DNA of 64,000 nucleotides from Plumapathes pennacea (lineage: Eukaryota > Cnidaria > Anthozoa > Antipatharia > Myriopathidae): positions 4,393,274 through 4,457,273 of the forward strand of contig OZ038463.1 of the NCBI GenBank assembly GCA_964036295.1, read 5' to 3'. The position numbers and the translations under genes were made by a program. The notes under the pieces were generated by a model. That model did not search any database and was not told the DNA's origin. It saw nothing but the letters and a program-made list of their open reading frames with translations. Within the stretch, counting starts at the first letter, position 1. Each line of letters starts with the position of its first letter. This document shows positions 23,325 through 47,815 of the stretch, one piece after another.

Positions 23325-26300
23325 TTAGCAACGCCTCTCATAGACACAAAATTTGTATTGGATCCCGTTGTCTTCATGGATTCCTTGGGGGACCAAGTCT
23401 GAAGCGCTAAAGGAACACGACGCATATTTAAAATATGCATTTTCAAATCAAAACTTTAATTGACTATAATGGTATAAACGGGTACTTATAAGGAATAAAA
23501 TCTTCACAAGCAAACTAAGCCAACAACCGAATCAGTAGTTTATGGTAGTTACTGTAAGTCAATCTCAAACGTTGAGAGTAAGTTCATGAGCATATCGATT
23601 TGACAACAAAAACCTTGACACACACCTGACCAGTCCGTAAATCTTCTCGTCAAAGTTTGGGAAAAAAGCATCTGCTTCAAATTCCTTCAAAATGTGCGTC
23701 AGATAAATCCGTTGACAGATCTCCGACTGTATGGCTTCCTGATGAATAAACCTCGTGTTAAAAAAAACAAAACAAAACAAAACCAAACAAGCAACAACAA
23801 CGGAAAAAAGACATGTCGCAACCACCGACGTTATGTAAAAACATACAACAGCGCGACTAAGACAAGAGCTCCAAATTATTGAAATTTCAAACAGGTCAAG
23901 GACTTACGTAGACCTTCTTCTGCATATCTGAACCTAGCAAAACAGAATGATGCCTCGCAAACCTTCATTGGCAAAACATTATTTAAGAAATATATAACGC
24001 GTTCCCATGTAATATAACCACCATCTAAACACGCGGGAAGTTAGGAGAACAAGAGAGTAGCGTAAGGAAACCACGAGGCCGCCGAGTGGTTTCCCGCTAC
24101 TCGAGTGTTCTTCCAACTTCCCAAGTGTTTAGATGAGGCTATATTGCACGGAAACGCGTTGTATATTTCTTTTATAAAATAATTAGTCAATGAAATACAT
24201 CACGTATCACGTCAGCGTGTAATATACTCTCATCTTCCACGGTTATTTAGCCAATCAGAAAGCGTGTAGTATCATAGTTATTTTATAAATAGTATTATTC
24301 TTACAACCAGTCGTCCAGGCTAGACTTTTACAGAAGACAAAGTTTAATGCATGCTGTATAAAGCTTGCATCCTCTCGTAGCACTTAGTGCCGCGACATTC
24401 AAAACTTTACATTTTGACGGCAAAAAGGAAAATTTAAACTCAAATTATCCAATTCTTTAATCCAACGTCACATTGGCCTTACAGGGTGAATGTTACGTAG
24501 TACAACTTTTGGCGCGAAGTTGAGAAAAAAGTTTGAAGAAACCTTTTGTAAAAAGTATGGAAATCTGATACAGTTCTTGACTGGTTGGGATCATTTGTAT
24601 GAACTCAGGACTAAAAAGGCCGAACAGACATAAATTCTTCTGGAACACGAGTACTAAAGTGTTGCTGTAAGAAAATAATTTCAGATTTTTTTTTCCCAAT
24701 CATACTCACAAGGCATTAGTAAAATATTTTGGCTGCCAGAAAGTTTGGGTTAAAAGTGATAAACGACCGAGAGTTGGGGTAGAAACACAACTACCTGATT
24801 CATCATTGGATTCCTACCATATTGCTTCAGTACTAAATAAAAGACTAATAAAAGAAAATACTATGTCGGGAACCTTTTGGAACAATAAAACATGCATGAT
24901 TTCAAGTATCATCCATACGAGTTTGGTTTGCGAGTTTAACGTAGAGTTTTAAAACGTAAAACTAGATGTCTGATGTTTGAGTCAAATTTCCTTCAAATCC
25001 AATTAGATATATATTATCTATTAAAAAATGTTACCTTTTGGTTGAAAAAGGCTTGAGCATCCAAAAAAGTTTGACTATTTTTATTGGCTCATAATAATAG
25101 CCCATAAAAATGCATGTACCATTATTTTTACTAGTATATGCCGGTAGTCAAACTGACAGAATTTAGTGAGCTAGGGAGGGGCATTTCAAAATCAGACACT
25201 ATAGCAATTAATCTAGTGACAAAAACACTTTACTATTCCAGGTTTTCCTTGCCTGATAGACATGTTCACCACCCATGATAAAAATGGATTCCACATCATT
25301 GCCAGCAGGCTCTTTTGACACTAATTGCACAGCAGCAGAAACACTGGGACAAACATAATCAGCTCCAGGTGGTGGGGCACTGGGAACAATAGTACAGTCC
25401 TCGTGAATATTACACACAATATAATGCAATATATAGAGGATATTACACGGCAGCGCGAAGATATGAATTTTATTTTTGAGTGGTAAAAACAATATTTTAC
25501 GAACGAGTGCTTCGTGAGTGAGTAAAATATTGTTTTTACCATGATAAAATAAAATCCATATCTTCAAGCCGCTGTGTAATTTTCTTTTTATTATACTTGA
25601 CACGAGTGTTTTACGAGAAATTGCACAAACAACCGTGCAAAAGCGGGAAATGGTGCCAACCATATTCTCACTAGTGAGGATATGGAAAATATGCCACTCA
25701 GGTCCCGGATGTAGTTTCGTATGGATTTTACGCACAGTATATTTTCCAGTAAAACACTTGTGTCTATATAATATAATGTTCTATTGGCTAATTGTGATGA
25801 TGATCAAGAATTACAAAATAAATATAACATATGCAACTACTAAATATATCACTACTGTTACATACCAGCACCCTGTAGTACTTGTTTAACCCTTTCACTC
25901 CCAAGTTCAAAATGTAGATTCTCCCAACCTTTTAAAAAGAAAATGTATGAGTGATGTAGTGAGAATTGATAGTTTAATCATCTTTCGTCTTAGCAAACTA
26001 TCAAAAGCCAAGTTCTCCCTACTGTATCATATGTTTCTGGTGAGAAACTGAAGGAGAAAATTGAAGTTGGTCACTCTTGGGAGTAAAAGGGTTAAGCATT
26101 TGCTATACTACTTCTGCTACTTCTGCTACGATCAGCTGCTACTACTACTACTACTACTATTACTAAAGGCAAAGGTGAAGTTATTATATTTAATGTCAGT
26201 AGTTCCTACAGCTCTGAAGCTGTTACCAATGGAAACCGATGGTGTGCCCTTTACTACTTCCCCCTTTTCTTGCAGAATAATGGCAGAGCTTTGGAAAGCT

Positions 26301-29300
26301 CAAGCTACACAGAACAGAGAGGAGCCAAAAAATACATTGAGGTCAATGGGAGTCATACCGTGAACCCCTTGCTCAGATTAAGTTGCGCACTAATAAACTG
26401 ACTGAGCTGCTCCAACCTATACTAACGGCAACAGCAACAACAACAACAACAACAACAACTACTACTAAATAATAAATACTAACTACCACAACTACCAGTG
26501 CTATAATAAGGTCCTACTAAATTTCTGCAGCTATTGCTAAGCTATACCATCTACTTTTACTATACTAGAAATACAATAATCACAGATACCCCCTCACTCT
26601 GGCGACTATTACTTTGGTACTGCTCAACAAAAGCAGCCTTTGGCTCATTCCACATGAGAAGTGGAAGAATGATGAATTTTCAAATCAAACACTTTAGGAA
26701 AATTATGATGTCATTGAAGAGTACACACTACAACCTATCCAAAATGCATAAGTCAGGTGAAATTTTGTCCCCTCCTACTCTGTGGGGTCCACTTTTATAT
26801 CGTTCTAAAAAAAAATGAACAGAGACTGGTGACAAACATGAAACTTCATTTGAAAGCAGTGAGGAAACCAGACTTAGCCTTATGTACTGGTATTGGTATA
26901 AGAAAAGACCTCAATCCTAGTCTTCACTGGATTAGGATAATTCCAACTTACAACCATTCCGAACCGATTTATAATCTATTGAATATCTGTTACGGACATT
27001 ACGTAATGTCCGTAACAAAAAGAGGTATTTTTAACTATTGCATGCAGAATTGAAATCAGCTGCCTATAATATTTGTGCTGCTCTTTTAGCTCACTAAAGG
27101 CTTCATATCAGTGTTAATTGTTTTGGCTCTAATAACTCCATCGTTAAGATAAATAGGGCTAAAGAGTGTTACGGACATTACGTTACGGACATTACATTCT
27201 GTCAATGTCCAAAACAATCAATTTTCAATGAATCCTGCATCACACTTAAATGACATCTGTAGCTTAGATGCTGAGAGTAACAGTAACAAACAATATTGAA
27301 AAAATCCTTCATGTTGAAGTCCTGACATCAAGTGCCAATATAGAGTACACGAAAGTGAATGTACAAATAACTATGCATCTTTTGTGGGATCTGTTTGCAT
27401 CCACAATTAGTGAAAATGAAATTAAAAAAAGAACAATTATAAGATTTGTATATTGGAAGAGATAAACATTGTTAATATCTTCTTGTGCAACTGAACTGCC
27501 ACTCAATGCTGCACAAATTCATAATAACATTTAATACTGCAAACTGATCCAAACAGCACAGACTTGAATTGAGCACAGGTTCTTTAGTGCACTGTCACTT
27601 AGCCTTCCTCTGCTTCCTTAGTGCACAGAAGATCTGGGCCATAAAACACACAAAGGATGCACTTCATCCAGGTCATCTCTTCTTGGCCAGTTGAACCTGT
27701 CAGCTCCAACTCGATGGAGGAACTTGAACATCACAGATTCTTTGCTTTGGTGTATAGTGCCCTTCCAACATAATAATTGGTGGCATATTCTACTACATAA
27801 TACTGCTCAGGCATTACTCCACCTGGTGGTATAGGGTGCAGAACTTTCTGATGCAAATCAAGCAGCATAATTTTCCTGAATGCTGGAATGCTAGCTTCAC
27901 CAACAATTTTGCTAGTTTCAGTACAACTGCCATTCTTTTTCTTGGGCTATGGGGCAGATGTTTCTTCACTTGCCCACAGCTTTTCCAAGGGCCTGGGGTC
28001 TTTGGTAATCCAATTGTTCAGACTGTAACTGGTCAGGTTTGCTTCCACTCTTCCCTTGTTTTTTAAGCAGCCTACATTTCCTGACTCTGTCCTATTTAGC
28101 TTATTCTTCTGGCAGCTTCATCTGGTGTGAGTATGTTTGCACTCTTATTCCTTGCAGCCCTCTTTCTCTCTTTGTCATTTGCCTTGTAGGTGTTATATCT
28201 TTCAACATTTGCCTTCAGATTTTTCCTAAACTCTTTAGCCCTTTTTGCTTCTGACTTTCTGCTCCTGCCCATTTCTTTACATAATTAAACTTAACGGTGG
28301 TATACTTCAAACTCAAAGAGTATCATTTAGCATGCTCAGAAAGACAATCCACTGACAACCTTTTCCGGTACTCATGGCTCAGACTGAATGTAAAATGACT
28401 GTACCTGACCTTAATTTATTTCAAAACTTTCTTTAACTGTGTGTTTAGAAATGATATTGTTGGATACCACAACTATTAAACTAAACAAAACGACTCAAGG
28501 AAGATTTATATCTGCATTTTTAGTGTCAAATTCACAGACCGTAATGTCCGTAACACCTGCTGTAATGTCCGTAACACTACATTTTTGTAAATATAATGCA
28601 ACAAAATAAACTATGAGGAAAATTATCACAGCATTATAAAACTTTGACCACTATCCAATAAGAAAAAAATAGTTATCTCAGGACTTCTCCCAATTCACAG
28701 GAATTGAGCTTTCAAAGTCAAAATCAAAATGTCTGGTTGTTTTGCTGTAATGTCCGTAACAGATCTTTAAATCAACACAACAGGCAGCTAAGAATAAGCA
28801 TTCTTTTTTCTTTTTTGCCAAGTGAGGGAGGGGACTTCAAGTTATCATGCAGTGTACAAGAAACAGCAAAACATTGCATATCCTATGTGGAGCAGCAACT
28901 TGAATGTTAAAAATTTGTCTGAATGTAATGTCCGTAATGGTGGAATGAGCCCTTTGTTTTACTGAAGTTTTGACGCAATCATTTCTTCGAAGTCAAGTGC
29001 CGCACACAAAGAAAGGAGAAAAAAATGGTGTGTGTTATACTTTCACGTTGAAAGAAGAATCGATTGCGTGATGCTGTAGGTATTTCTCATGGTCAACATA
29101 CCAAAGTTAATTCATGCAGTCTGCAGGGCACATTCTCAAACACTTTGAATTGTGAAGTTGCTCGGCCCCTGTAGTACAAAATGGGAAAAAAGGATCTGAT
29201 CTTCCAGTTTTAAATTCATCAGTGCTTTCTGTGCGATTTCTTCTTCTTTTTTTTTTTTTTTTTTTGACTCTGGAATGCATGCACTGGACTGTGAGGCATG

Positions 29301-30875
29301 CATATTTTAATGAATCGAGTTTTTTTCCATGTGAACCCGCTCAAAACAGCGTGATTTCTCCCCAGAATCAAATTAAAATTTGAACGGTTTACTTCAAATT
29401 TATACAACATCAAGGAGCTTGTGAATGATTCAAATGTTGCAATAACTGTGTGTCAGATTGTAGCATTTCTCAAATAGACAGTTACAATTTTAGATCTTGA
29501 AAGAAAAACAGACATCTGACTAAATCATTATTTTAAAACCCCAGGTTTGGACTGCTCTGTGCAAATACGCTAGCCGAAACTGGCGACAGAAGCCAGCATT
29601 AAAACAATACCTCGAGAGAAAATGATCAGCAAGCAGATTTTAATATTTTCTTGAAGAGATCAGGTCACAAGATACAAGACAGAATACATATGGCATACTT
29701 GCAATTTTGCCTGCTTTTTCTCCTGAAGTTACCATTCCCTTTCAAGTGGTGTTCTGTTCATGTCGCTCTTGATCGGTATTCATGTGCTGTTCTCTTTGCG
29801 GAGTCATTTCATCGGCACGATTCTGTTTATGATGCTGTCGCCCACATGAATGTCATCTTTTCTTAAGTCAGAATTGACTGTTCTATTGTTCCCACGATTA
29901 CCCATGTTCCCTTCTCTTTTGAAGACAAGATTCGCAAGACTGTTATGTTTCCAATTTTCCAGTTTTCAAATTCATTTTCATGAATGCAGTACAATATTGT
30001 TGCTTTGTTCAAATCGCTTTTGTTTCTGTTGGCCACGCGTGACTGATCCTTTGTGAGGTGCTCTCAATGCATTCTGGGCCTGGTTGTACATACCACTGAC
30101 TGACTGACTGACTGATGAACATTAATTTCGGGATGGCAACCCACTTGGAGTCTCCAAATAAAGCGGTTTTGCTGCATTAGCGTCGTGAATATTACCCTCG
30201 CTTTTTGCTCGGGATAATTACTATTAATACTAAAAGTACTACTAACCACTAACTACTTTTTGTTAAATAGTTTAGCTACTACTAACTACTGCCATGTATA
30301 ATAATATATAATGAAGACCTCAAGGGTGACAAACAGTACCTGAGTGTGTTGCTGAGAACAATATGCAGTGGGTCAACTTGCTTAGTCAAGGGGCTTTTAT
30401 CCAAACTGTTGTAATGGATCCATGTGCGACGCCCAAATATAAGGGCATTGCGTTTACCTGTAAATATGAAATATAGTTCACACAATGTTTTGACTTAAAA
30501 TTTGTGAAGCAGATCTTCTGGCATGACTCACCTTTCTCTTTCACTTCCAATGTTAGTCTGTCTAAAAACTCCAAGTCTGCCCTGAAATATCAGAAATGAA
30601 TTAAATTGAACATTTAATAAAACCCCTTGCCTAATATGTCAAGGGAGCTGTACTATACTGGAATACCGAGGTTAAGCATTAATTGATATTTAGGTGTCAG
30701 TATTTCCTCGGCTACCATGTAGTTCCATGCATGTGTTTTCGAAATTGAATCACTGATTTATAGTTGCGCACACTTACTTTAATGATGGCCAGGGAAGGAC
30801 ATTATCTTTGCCAATCCCACGATTTGATGACATGGCCGCCACACAGCTGACAGGATGAGGTGAAGAGAATGCCAT
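23325..30875 (-). CDS. DHFR: Dihydrofolate reductase, complete, six exons, 195 aa
   Basis: Exons on the minus strand in order: 30778-30875, 30532-30581, 30340-30457, 25253-25379, 23626-23738, 23325-23406; all phases agree (588 bases). The enzyme reduces dihydrofolate to tetrahydrofolate with NADPH, feeding thymidylate and purine synthesis. Family landmarks in order: CVAAMSSNRGIGKDNVLPWP near the N terminus (substrate pocket LPW at residues 27-29, acidic Asp35 in place of the usual Glu/Asp), FGRRTW, the NADPH-binding IMGGEHVYQEA (about 123-133), RIYLTHI, DAFFP and the closing NGIQYKFCVYE. Length 195 against about 187 in vertebrates. Intron 4 uses a GC donor (CAG/GCAAGG). Intron 3 is about 5 kb and full of mobile DNA. 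The start Met (30873-30875) is the usual one by alignment; the frame stays open upstream, so a longer start (Met 27 bases earlier) is possible. The stop is at 23325-23327. Confidence 0.93.
23985..24172. mobile_element. 188-bp near-palindromic MITE in DHFR intron 4
   Basis: The left half (AAGAAATATATAACGCGTTC.., then CATCTAAACAC..GGGAAGTT) and the reverse complement of the right half correspond almost end to end, meeting around CCACGAGGCCGCCGAGTGG. Target duplication not clear. Confidence 0.75.
25430..25770. mobile_element. ~340-bp hairpin MITE, copy 3 of 5, beside DHFR exon 4
   Basis: Full-length copy from TATATAGAGG to TGTCTATATA with the central stem GAATTTTATTTTTGAGTGG / CCATGATAAAATAAAATCC. 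It lies in DHFR intron 3, only 50 bases from the exon 4 acceptor (exon starts at 25379 on the minus strand), so it could supply or displace branch-point sequence. Confidence 0.88.
26562..26601 (+). repeat. Fragment related to the centre of the 10.7-13.6 kb palindrome
   Basis: ATACTAGAAATACAATAATC, then ACAGATACCCCCTC, corresponds to 11909-11944 with about four substitutions. It lies just outside the left end of the transposon at 26643. The stretch before it (26.1-26.5 kb) is made of CTA and ACA simple repeats. Confidence 0.65.
26988..27017. repeat. Perfect 30-bp palindrome of the transposon motif
   Basis: Two copies of the 12-base motif meet head to head around ACGT (TGTTACGGACATT followed by its complement). 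It is the leftmost motif cluster of the transposon, 345 bases from the left end. Confidence 0.95.
27610..28272 (-). pseudogene. Decayed transposon-borne protein gene
   Basis: Three coding fragments follow each other on the minus strand in different frames. 28096-28272 (ATG to TAA, 58 codons) starts MGRSRKSEAKRAKEFRKNLK and continues with the basic NDKERKRAARNK. 27731-27946 contains PAFRKIMLLDLHQKVLHPIP and EYATNYYVGRAL. About 27610-27738 contains FKFLHRVGADRFNWPRRDD and DEVHPLCV, with a frameshift into FYGPD. A basic DNA-binding-like N terminus plus a C-terminal FNWPRRDDxDxVH block resembles uncharacterised proteins repeated in cnidarian genomes (recollection, not a search). The frame is broken by at least two frameshifts and in-frame stops, so this copy is not expected to make an intact protein. 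Confidence 0.65.
28542..28574 (-). repeat. Pair of transposon subterminal motifs
   Basis: TAATGTCCGTAA at 28542-28553 and 28563-28574, 21 bases apart (two helical turns). Further single copies lie at 28748-28759 and 28926-28937, the last one adjoining the right terminal repeat. Confidence 0.9.
30113..30219 (+). repeat. Terminal sequence of the palindromic element family, second copy
   Basis: GAACATTAATTTCGGGATGG, CTTGGAGTCTCC, CTGCATTAGCGTCGT and AATATTACCCTCGC appear in the same order as the right end of the long palindrome (13525-13632). It is preceded by GACTGACTGACTGACTGA. It lies in DHFR intron 3; no matching left end was found nearby. Confidence 0.7.
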
Positions 30876-31143
30876 CGTTTTCGTGCTAGTACAGTACATC
30901 GGTTGAAACTGTAAAAATATACGATATTTGTACGTCATATATGATAAGTTATACTGTCCCTTCTTAATGTGGTGTCCGCAGGCCTTGAGAACCGAAGGCT
31001 CCAGCATTACCCAAGGGGCGTTGGGCATGGGTTGCAGCAAAAACGGAAGCAACAGTTTCAAGAAAGATGTCTGATTTTTCTTGGTAGTGAATGAATTATC
31101 GAGGTACGAAACCGTCATTTCTGAGCGCTTCAAGATCGCAGAA
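30876..31143. promoter_or_regulatory. Shared divergent promoter region of DHFR and FES/FER
   Basis: Only 268 bases separate the DHFR start codon (minus strand) from the FES/FER start codon (plus strand), so both promoters and 5' UTRs must lie here unless non-coding first exons exist further off. No strong TATA box is seen; the middle third is GC-richer (GGGGCGTTGGGC at about 31015). DHFR genes in other animals are known to have divergent neighbours, which makes a bidirectional promoter a reasonable inference. Confidence 0.65.
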
Positions 31144-44986
<13,843 letters not shown>

Positions 44987-45014
44987 CCATGTGCGTAGAA
45001 ACGATGATGAGTAT

Positions 45015-45020
45015 AATAAA
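45015..45020 (+). terminator. Polyadenylation signal of FES/FER
   Basis: Canonical AATAAA 28 bases after the FES/FER stop codon, followed by a T/G-rich stretch (GACGTTTTGTTG). A very short 3' UTR is implied if it is used. Confidence 0.6.
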
Positions 45021-46715
45021 GACGTTTTGTTGAACTGTGAATTCAACATAAGAAAGGAAATTGTAGGCTGTAAAAGAAAAGTTTACCAGAGAAAAATCCT
45101 TGTAAAGAAGTATGTAAGATGAGCAAAGCATTGCGGAGTTCACTTCCCTTTTTCCAAGCGGCCATCGTGATTTACATTTTGTCATAGAGAATATATTGTA
45201 CTATACTCGAGTATCGAGTCTAAGTCTAGTTTCCTGTCTTGAAGTTTTATAAGTGCATCTGCTTTCTCCATTTTGCACAGTGGCCGCTGACTCGCAAAAT
45301 TGGTGATTGCCGGATCAAAAACGTATCAGCCGGGCCTGCTGACCAGCGGTTTCCGCTTTAAAAAAAACACGAAGCGTTTAGAGTGGAATATCCAGACTAT
45401 TATACAGTGCCCTGGCCTAAGACTATGGACCACAATTAGTTCGTTTTTGCCCAAATTTCATGTCTGGCAGTCCAGCTGCCTTGTTTTCACCCCTTCCCAT
45501 CAGAAACCGCTGATCAGCAGGCTCAACTTTCTAAACTGTAAGAGATCAATAAAATGTATAACGAACTAATCGCATAGAAAAGTGCATGTTTATGTCTGTA
45601 AAAGTGTTTAGGTATTGCTACCAATAAGCATAGGTCACGTCAAGTGTTTGATGGTCGGCATAGAAAGAGAACAGGAAAAATTATCAGAAACACCGAGCCT
45701 GTAGAATTGACAAATATATTTCGGTGGCAATGAATAAAATAGCTGATTTGTAGGGCAGGCCACACAAAACTGTCTGAATACATACAGTATCATAAGATTG
45801 TGTATTGCAGGGTTCACTTACCAATTCACATGGATGATTTGATTTGATCACTTTCATGCGTCTGCAAGCTGATTGGTCTGGTGACAGCTGCACAGCGGTG
45901 ATTGGCCAGCGCTCGTATAAGGCGTTTTATATGACTTGTGCACATTCTGACGGATCAAAACAAAGCGAAGCCCAAATCGATTATGTGGTAAATAACACCA
46001 GTGTGTGATGCGAGCCTTCCCAGTCTTCTTGAGATAGTCTAGTAACCCAGGCTTAGAAATGAGGTGATAGAAAACGAAGATGTCGGATTTGAGATGAATC
46101 TTGGTGGACCGATGTATGCCCTACACGTTTGACGGTTGCGAGATTTTTGCCCAGACCGAAATGTGGGGGAACGGGAAACAAGTTCAGCAAGTTCACCGGA
46201 CTGCTTCAGTCTCATTTTGATTGGATTGCGTTGTGGGAAACAGAGTGGTATAAAAACAGAAAGCACGGGAAAGGAGAAGCTGATGCGTGGTATTTTGAGG
46301 CTGGTGTGGGGAATACGGAGTTCTTGCAGGGAAGTGAAAACATGTGTTTATTACAGGATAAAGAAAAAGTTGATGACTGCGAGGTTGAACAAAGACCACT
46401 ACCCGTTATATGTTTTACATCGCCTTGGACAGTTGAATATTGCTCATGTGAAGATGCAGTAAACAGAGATCCGTTTCAGCGGTTGTCCATGTAGAGCAGT
46501 CAAGGGGGGACCCTTACTAAAAGGAGGGAGTCAGCCATCTTGTGTTACAGGGTTATTCAGAATTGGCCAGGTTTCTTCGTTCGTGGGCCCATTCGTGTTC
46601 GTGTGATGTTATGGCGAGGACTTGCTGTGGCATAGATCCAGTTGTAGAGTTCAAAGAGTTATGGTGGCCTAGAAGTGGGTTCTACTTTGTGCAATATGTT
46701 GCTGCAACTTGCAAC
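45021..46715. other. Intergenic, no confident gene
   Basis: Two overlapping plus-strand frames of 121 and 108 codons (46129-46494) show no recognisable motif and no splice support. Nothing else stands out. Confidence 0.4.
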
Positions 46716-46717
46716 AC

Positions 46718-46809
46718 GGTGGTAATACGCGCAACATTACCGTGCAACTTGCAACGCAACATTGTTGCACGACAAGTTGCACTGAAAATGTTGCCCGTAT
46801 TACTTCACC
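46718..46809. mobile_element. 92-bp hairpin MITE
   Basis: GGTGGTAATACGCGCAACAT at the left matches the complement of ATGTTGCCCGTATTACTTCACC-like right end (with a 2-base indel). The arms continue with CGTGCAACTTGC / GACAAGTTGCACTG, and the pair nearly meets at AACATTGTTG. Confidence 0.7.
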
Positions 46810-46893
46810 TTAATTCGTCACGACGGTTGATCACGGTCAGTTTCTCTTGTGAAAGTGTATAAAAAGTCAATGTGTGAAACCTAGACGCCGTAA

Positions 46894-47315
46894 TGCACCA
46901 GTCAATTGTAACCCCCACCCCCCCCCCCCCCCAACTCGGGGAATGGTGGGGCAATGTGGGGCATTTTTTTCGTATTTGAAAGGTGTTTTAAGCTCGAAGG
47001 GGTGGGGGATTTTCTCTTCATGATTCCCGACCTGCGGAGGTGGGGCTCAAGGTGGGAGATTTGACCAAAAATATGATGCAATGCGGCCTCGTCCAGTTCG
47101 ACCACGCGGTTCGTTCGTGAGAGAAGTTTTCTGTGCAAAGCCTCTTTTGTAAAATTTTGCCAAATTTGTGGCCCCACAATGTGGGGGATTCGTCAGCACA
47201 TTATGTCCCATGGGGTGGGGGAATAGTCGATTATTGCAACAAAGAAAATCCATGTCCCCACTATTCCCCCGAGGTAGGGGGGGGGGGGGGGTGGGGGTTA
47301 CAATTGACTGGTGCA
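46894..47315. mobile_element. 422-bp MITE with TAA target duplication and poly-C/poly-G arms
   Basis: Ends TGCACCAGTCAATTGTAACC and its complement are perfect over 20 bases and run on into a C tract (left) and a G tract (right). TAA flanks both sides (46891-46893, 47316-47318). Inside, GTGGGG and CCCCAC motifs are common. Confidence 0.78.
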
Positions 47316-47529
47316 TAAAGAATTTGAAGCTAACGTTTCGAGCGCTAGCCCTTCGTCTGAGCAAAAATTATCATGAGAAAGCACTCTTCTGAAATCTTTC
47401 CGAAACTACAAAATTCCCTCCAAACTTCCCTTGCGATTTCTAGTGCTGTGGTTTGTGGCACCGCTCTTGGGGATTTGCTTTAACTTCGCCGCGGGGGATA
47501 GCAATAAAAATCACTAGGCTGGCAAAAAG

Positions 47530-47815
47530 CAATCGGATTTAGAGTTATGCAACGTTGTTCCGGAAAATTGATCAGGCTAAAAAAGAAGGCTTTCATTCAT
47601 TCTTATTTAAATGCAATGAAAACTGTGTATGTTTTTGTTCTGTTCTGTTCTGTTCTGTTCTGCTATGTCTATCAATCATTGCTTTCACCTCTCAGGGAAT
47701 ATTATCAAATTCTCGAAAATGACACTAATCCTTGTGTGCGTCTATGGTGTCCTGTTCTGTATCGTCGTGTTCGGCTGCTTGCTACCTTACACTGTAGCAG
47801 TCCCCCACATCTTGT
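47530..47815 (+). pseudogene. Fragment resembling SLC16 exon, with flanking duplicated segment
   Basis: Bases 47734-47774 (GTGTGCGTCTATGGTGTCCT..) match 51385-51425 of the transporter's first membrane-segment exon at about 36 of 41 positions, and reading on gives CVYGVLFCIVVFGC against CVSGVLSCTIVFGF. The frame then hits a stop. The preceding bases (47530-47716) resemble 57110-57316. It looks like a broken partial duplicate of the transporter locus. Confidence 0.5.

Larger units (their letters stand above)
26643..28950. mobile_element. 2308-bp DNA transposon with 11-bp ends, 6-bp target duplication and subterminal motif arrays
   Basis: Perfect terminal inverted repeats GCTCATTCCAC (26643-26653) and GTGGAATGAGC (28940-28950) are flanked by direct repeats CCTTTG (26637-26642, 28951-28956). 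Inside are eight perfect copies of TTACGGACATTA or its complement: cores at 26990, 27004, 27169, 27183, 28542, 28563, 28748 and 28926. Apart from the one making up a palindrome at 27004, copies in the left part read TTACGG.. and copies in the right part read TAATGTCC.., like transposase binding sites. A decayed minus-strand gene lies between the arrays. Six-base duplications are uncommon; IS3EU-type and Dada elements are reported to make them, but neither assignment can be proven here. It sits in DHFR intron 3. Confidence 0.82.

Noticed and set aside
25208..25735. 175-codon minus-strand frame as a single protein
   Set aside because: It is a chimera: its start reads through a MITE copy, its middle is DHFR exon 4, and its end is intron 4.
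27169..28937. Spaced 12-bp repeats as a CRISPR array
   Set aside because: Spacing is irregular, orientation changes and the genome is eukaryotic; they fit subterminal transposon motifs.
46129..46494. 121-codon and 108-codon overlapping plus-strand frames
   Set aside because: No family features, no introns that fit, no polyadenylation signal nearby.
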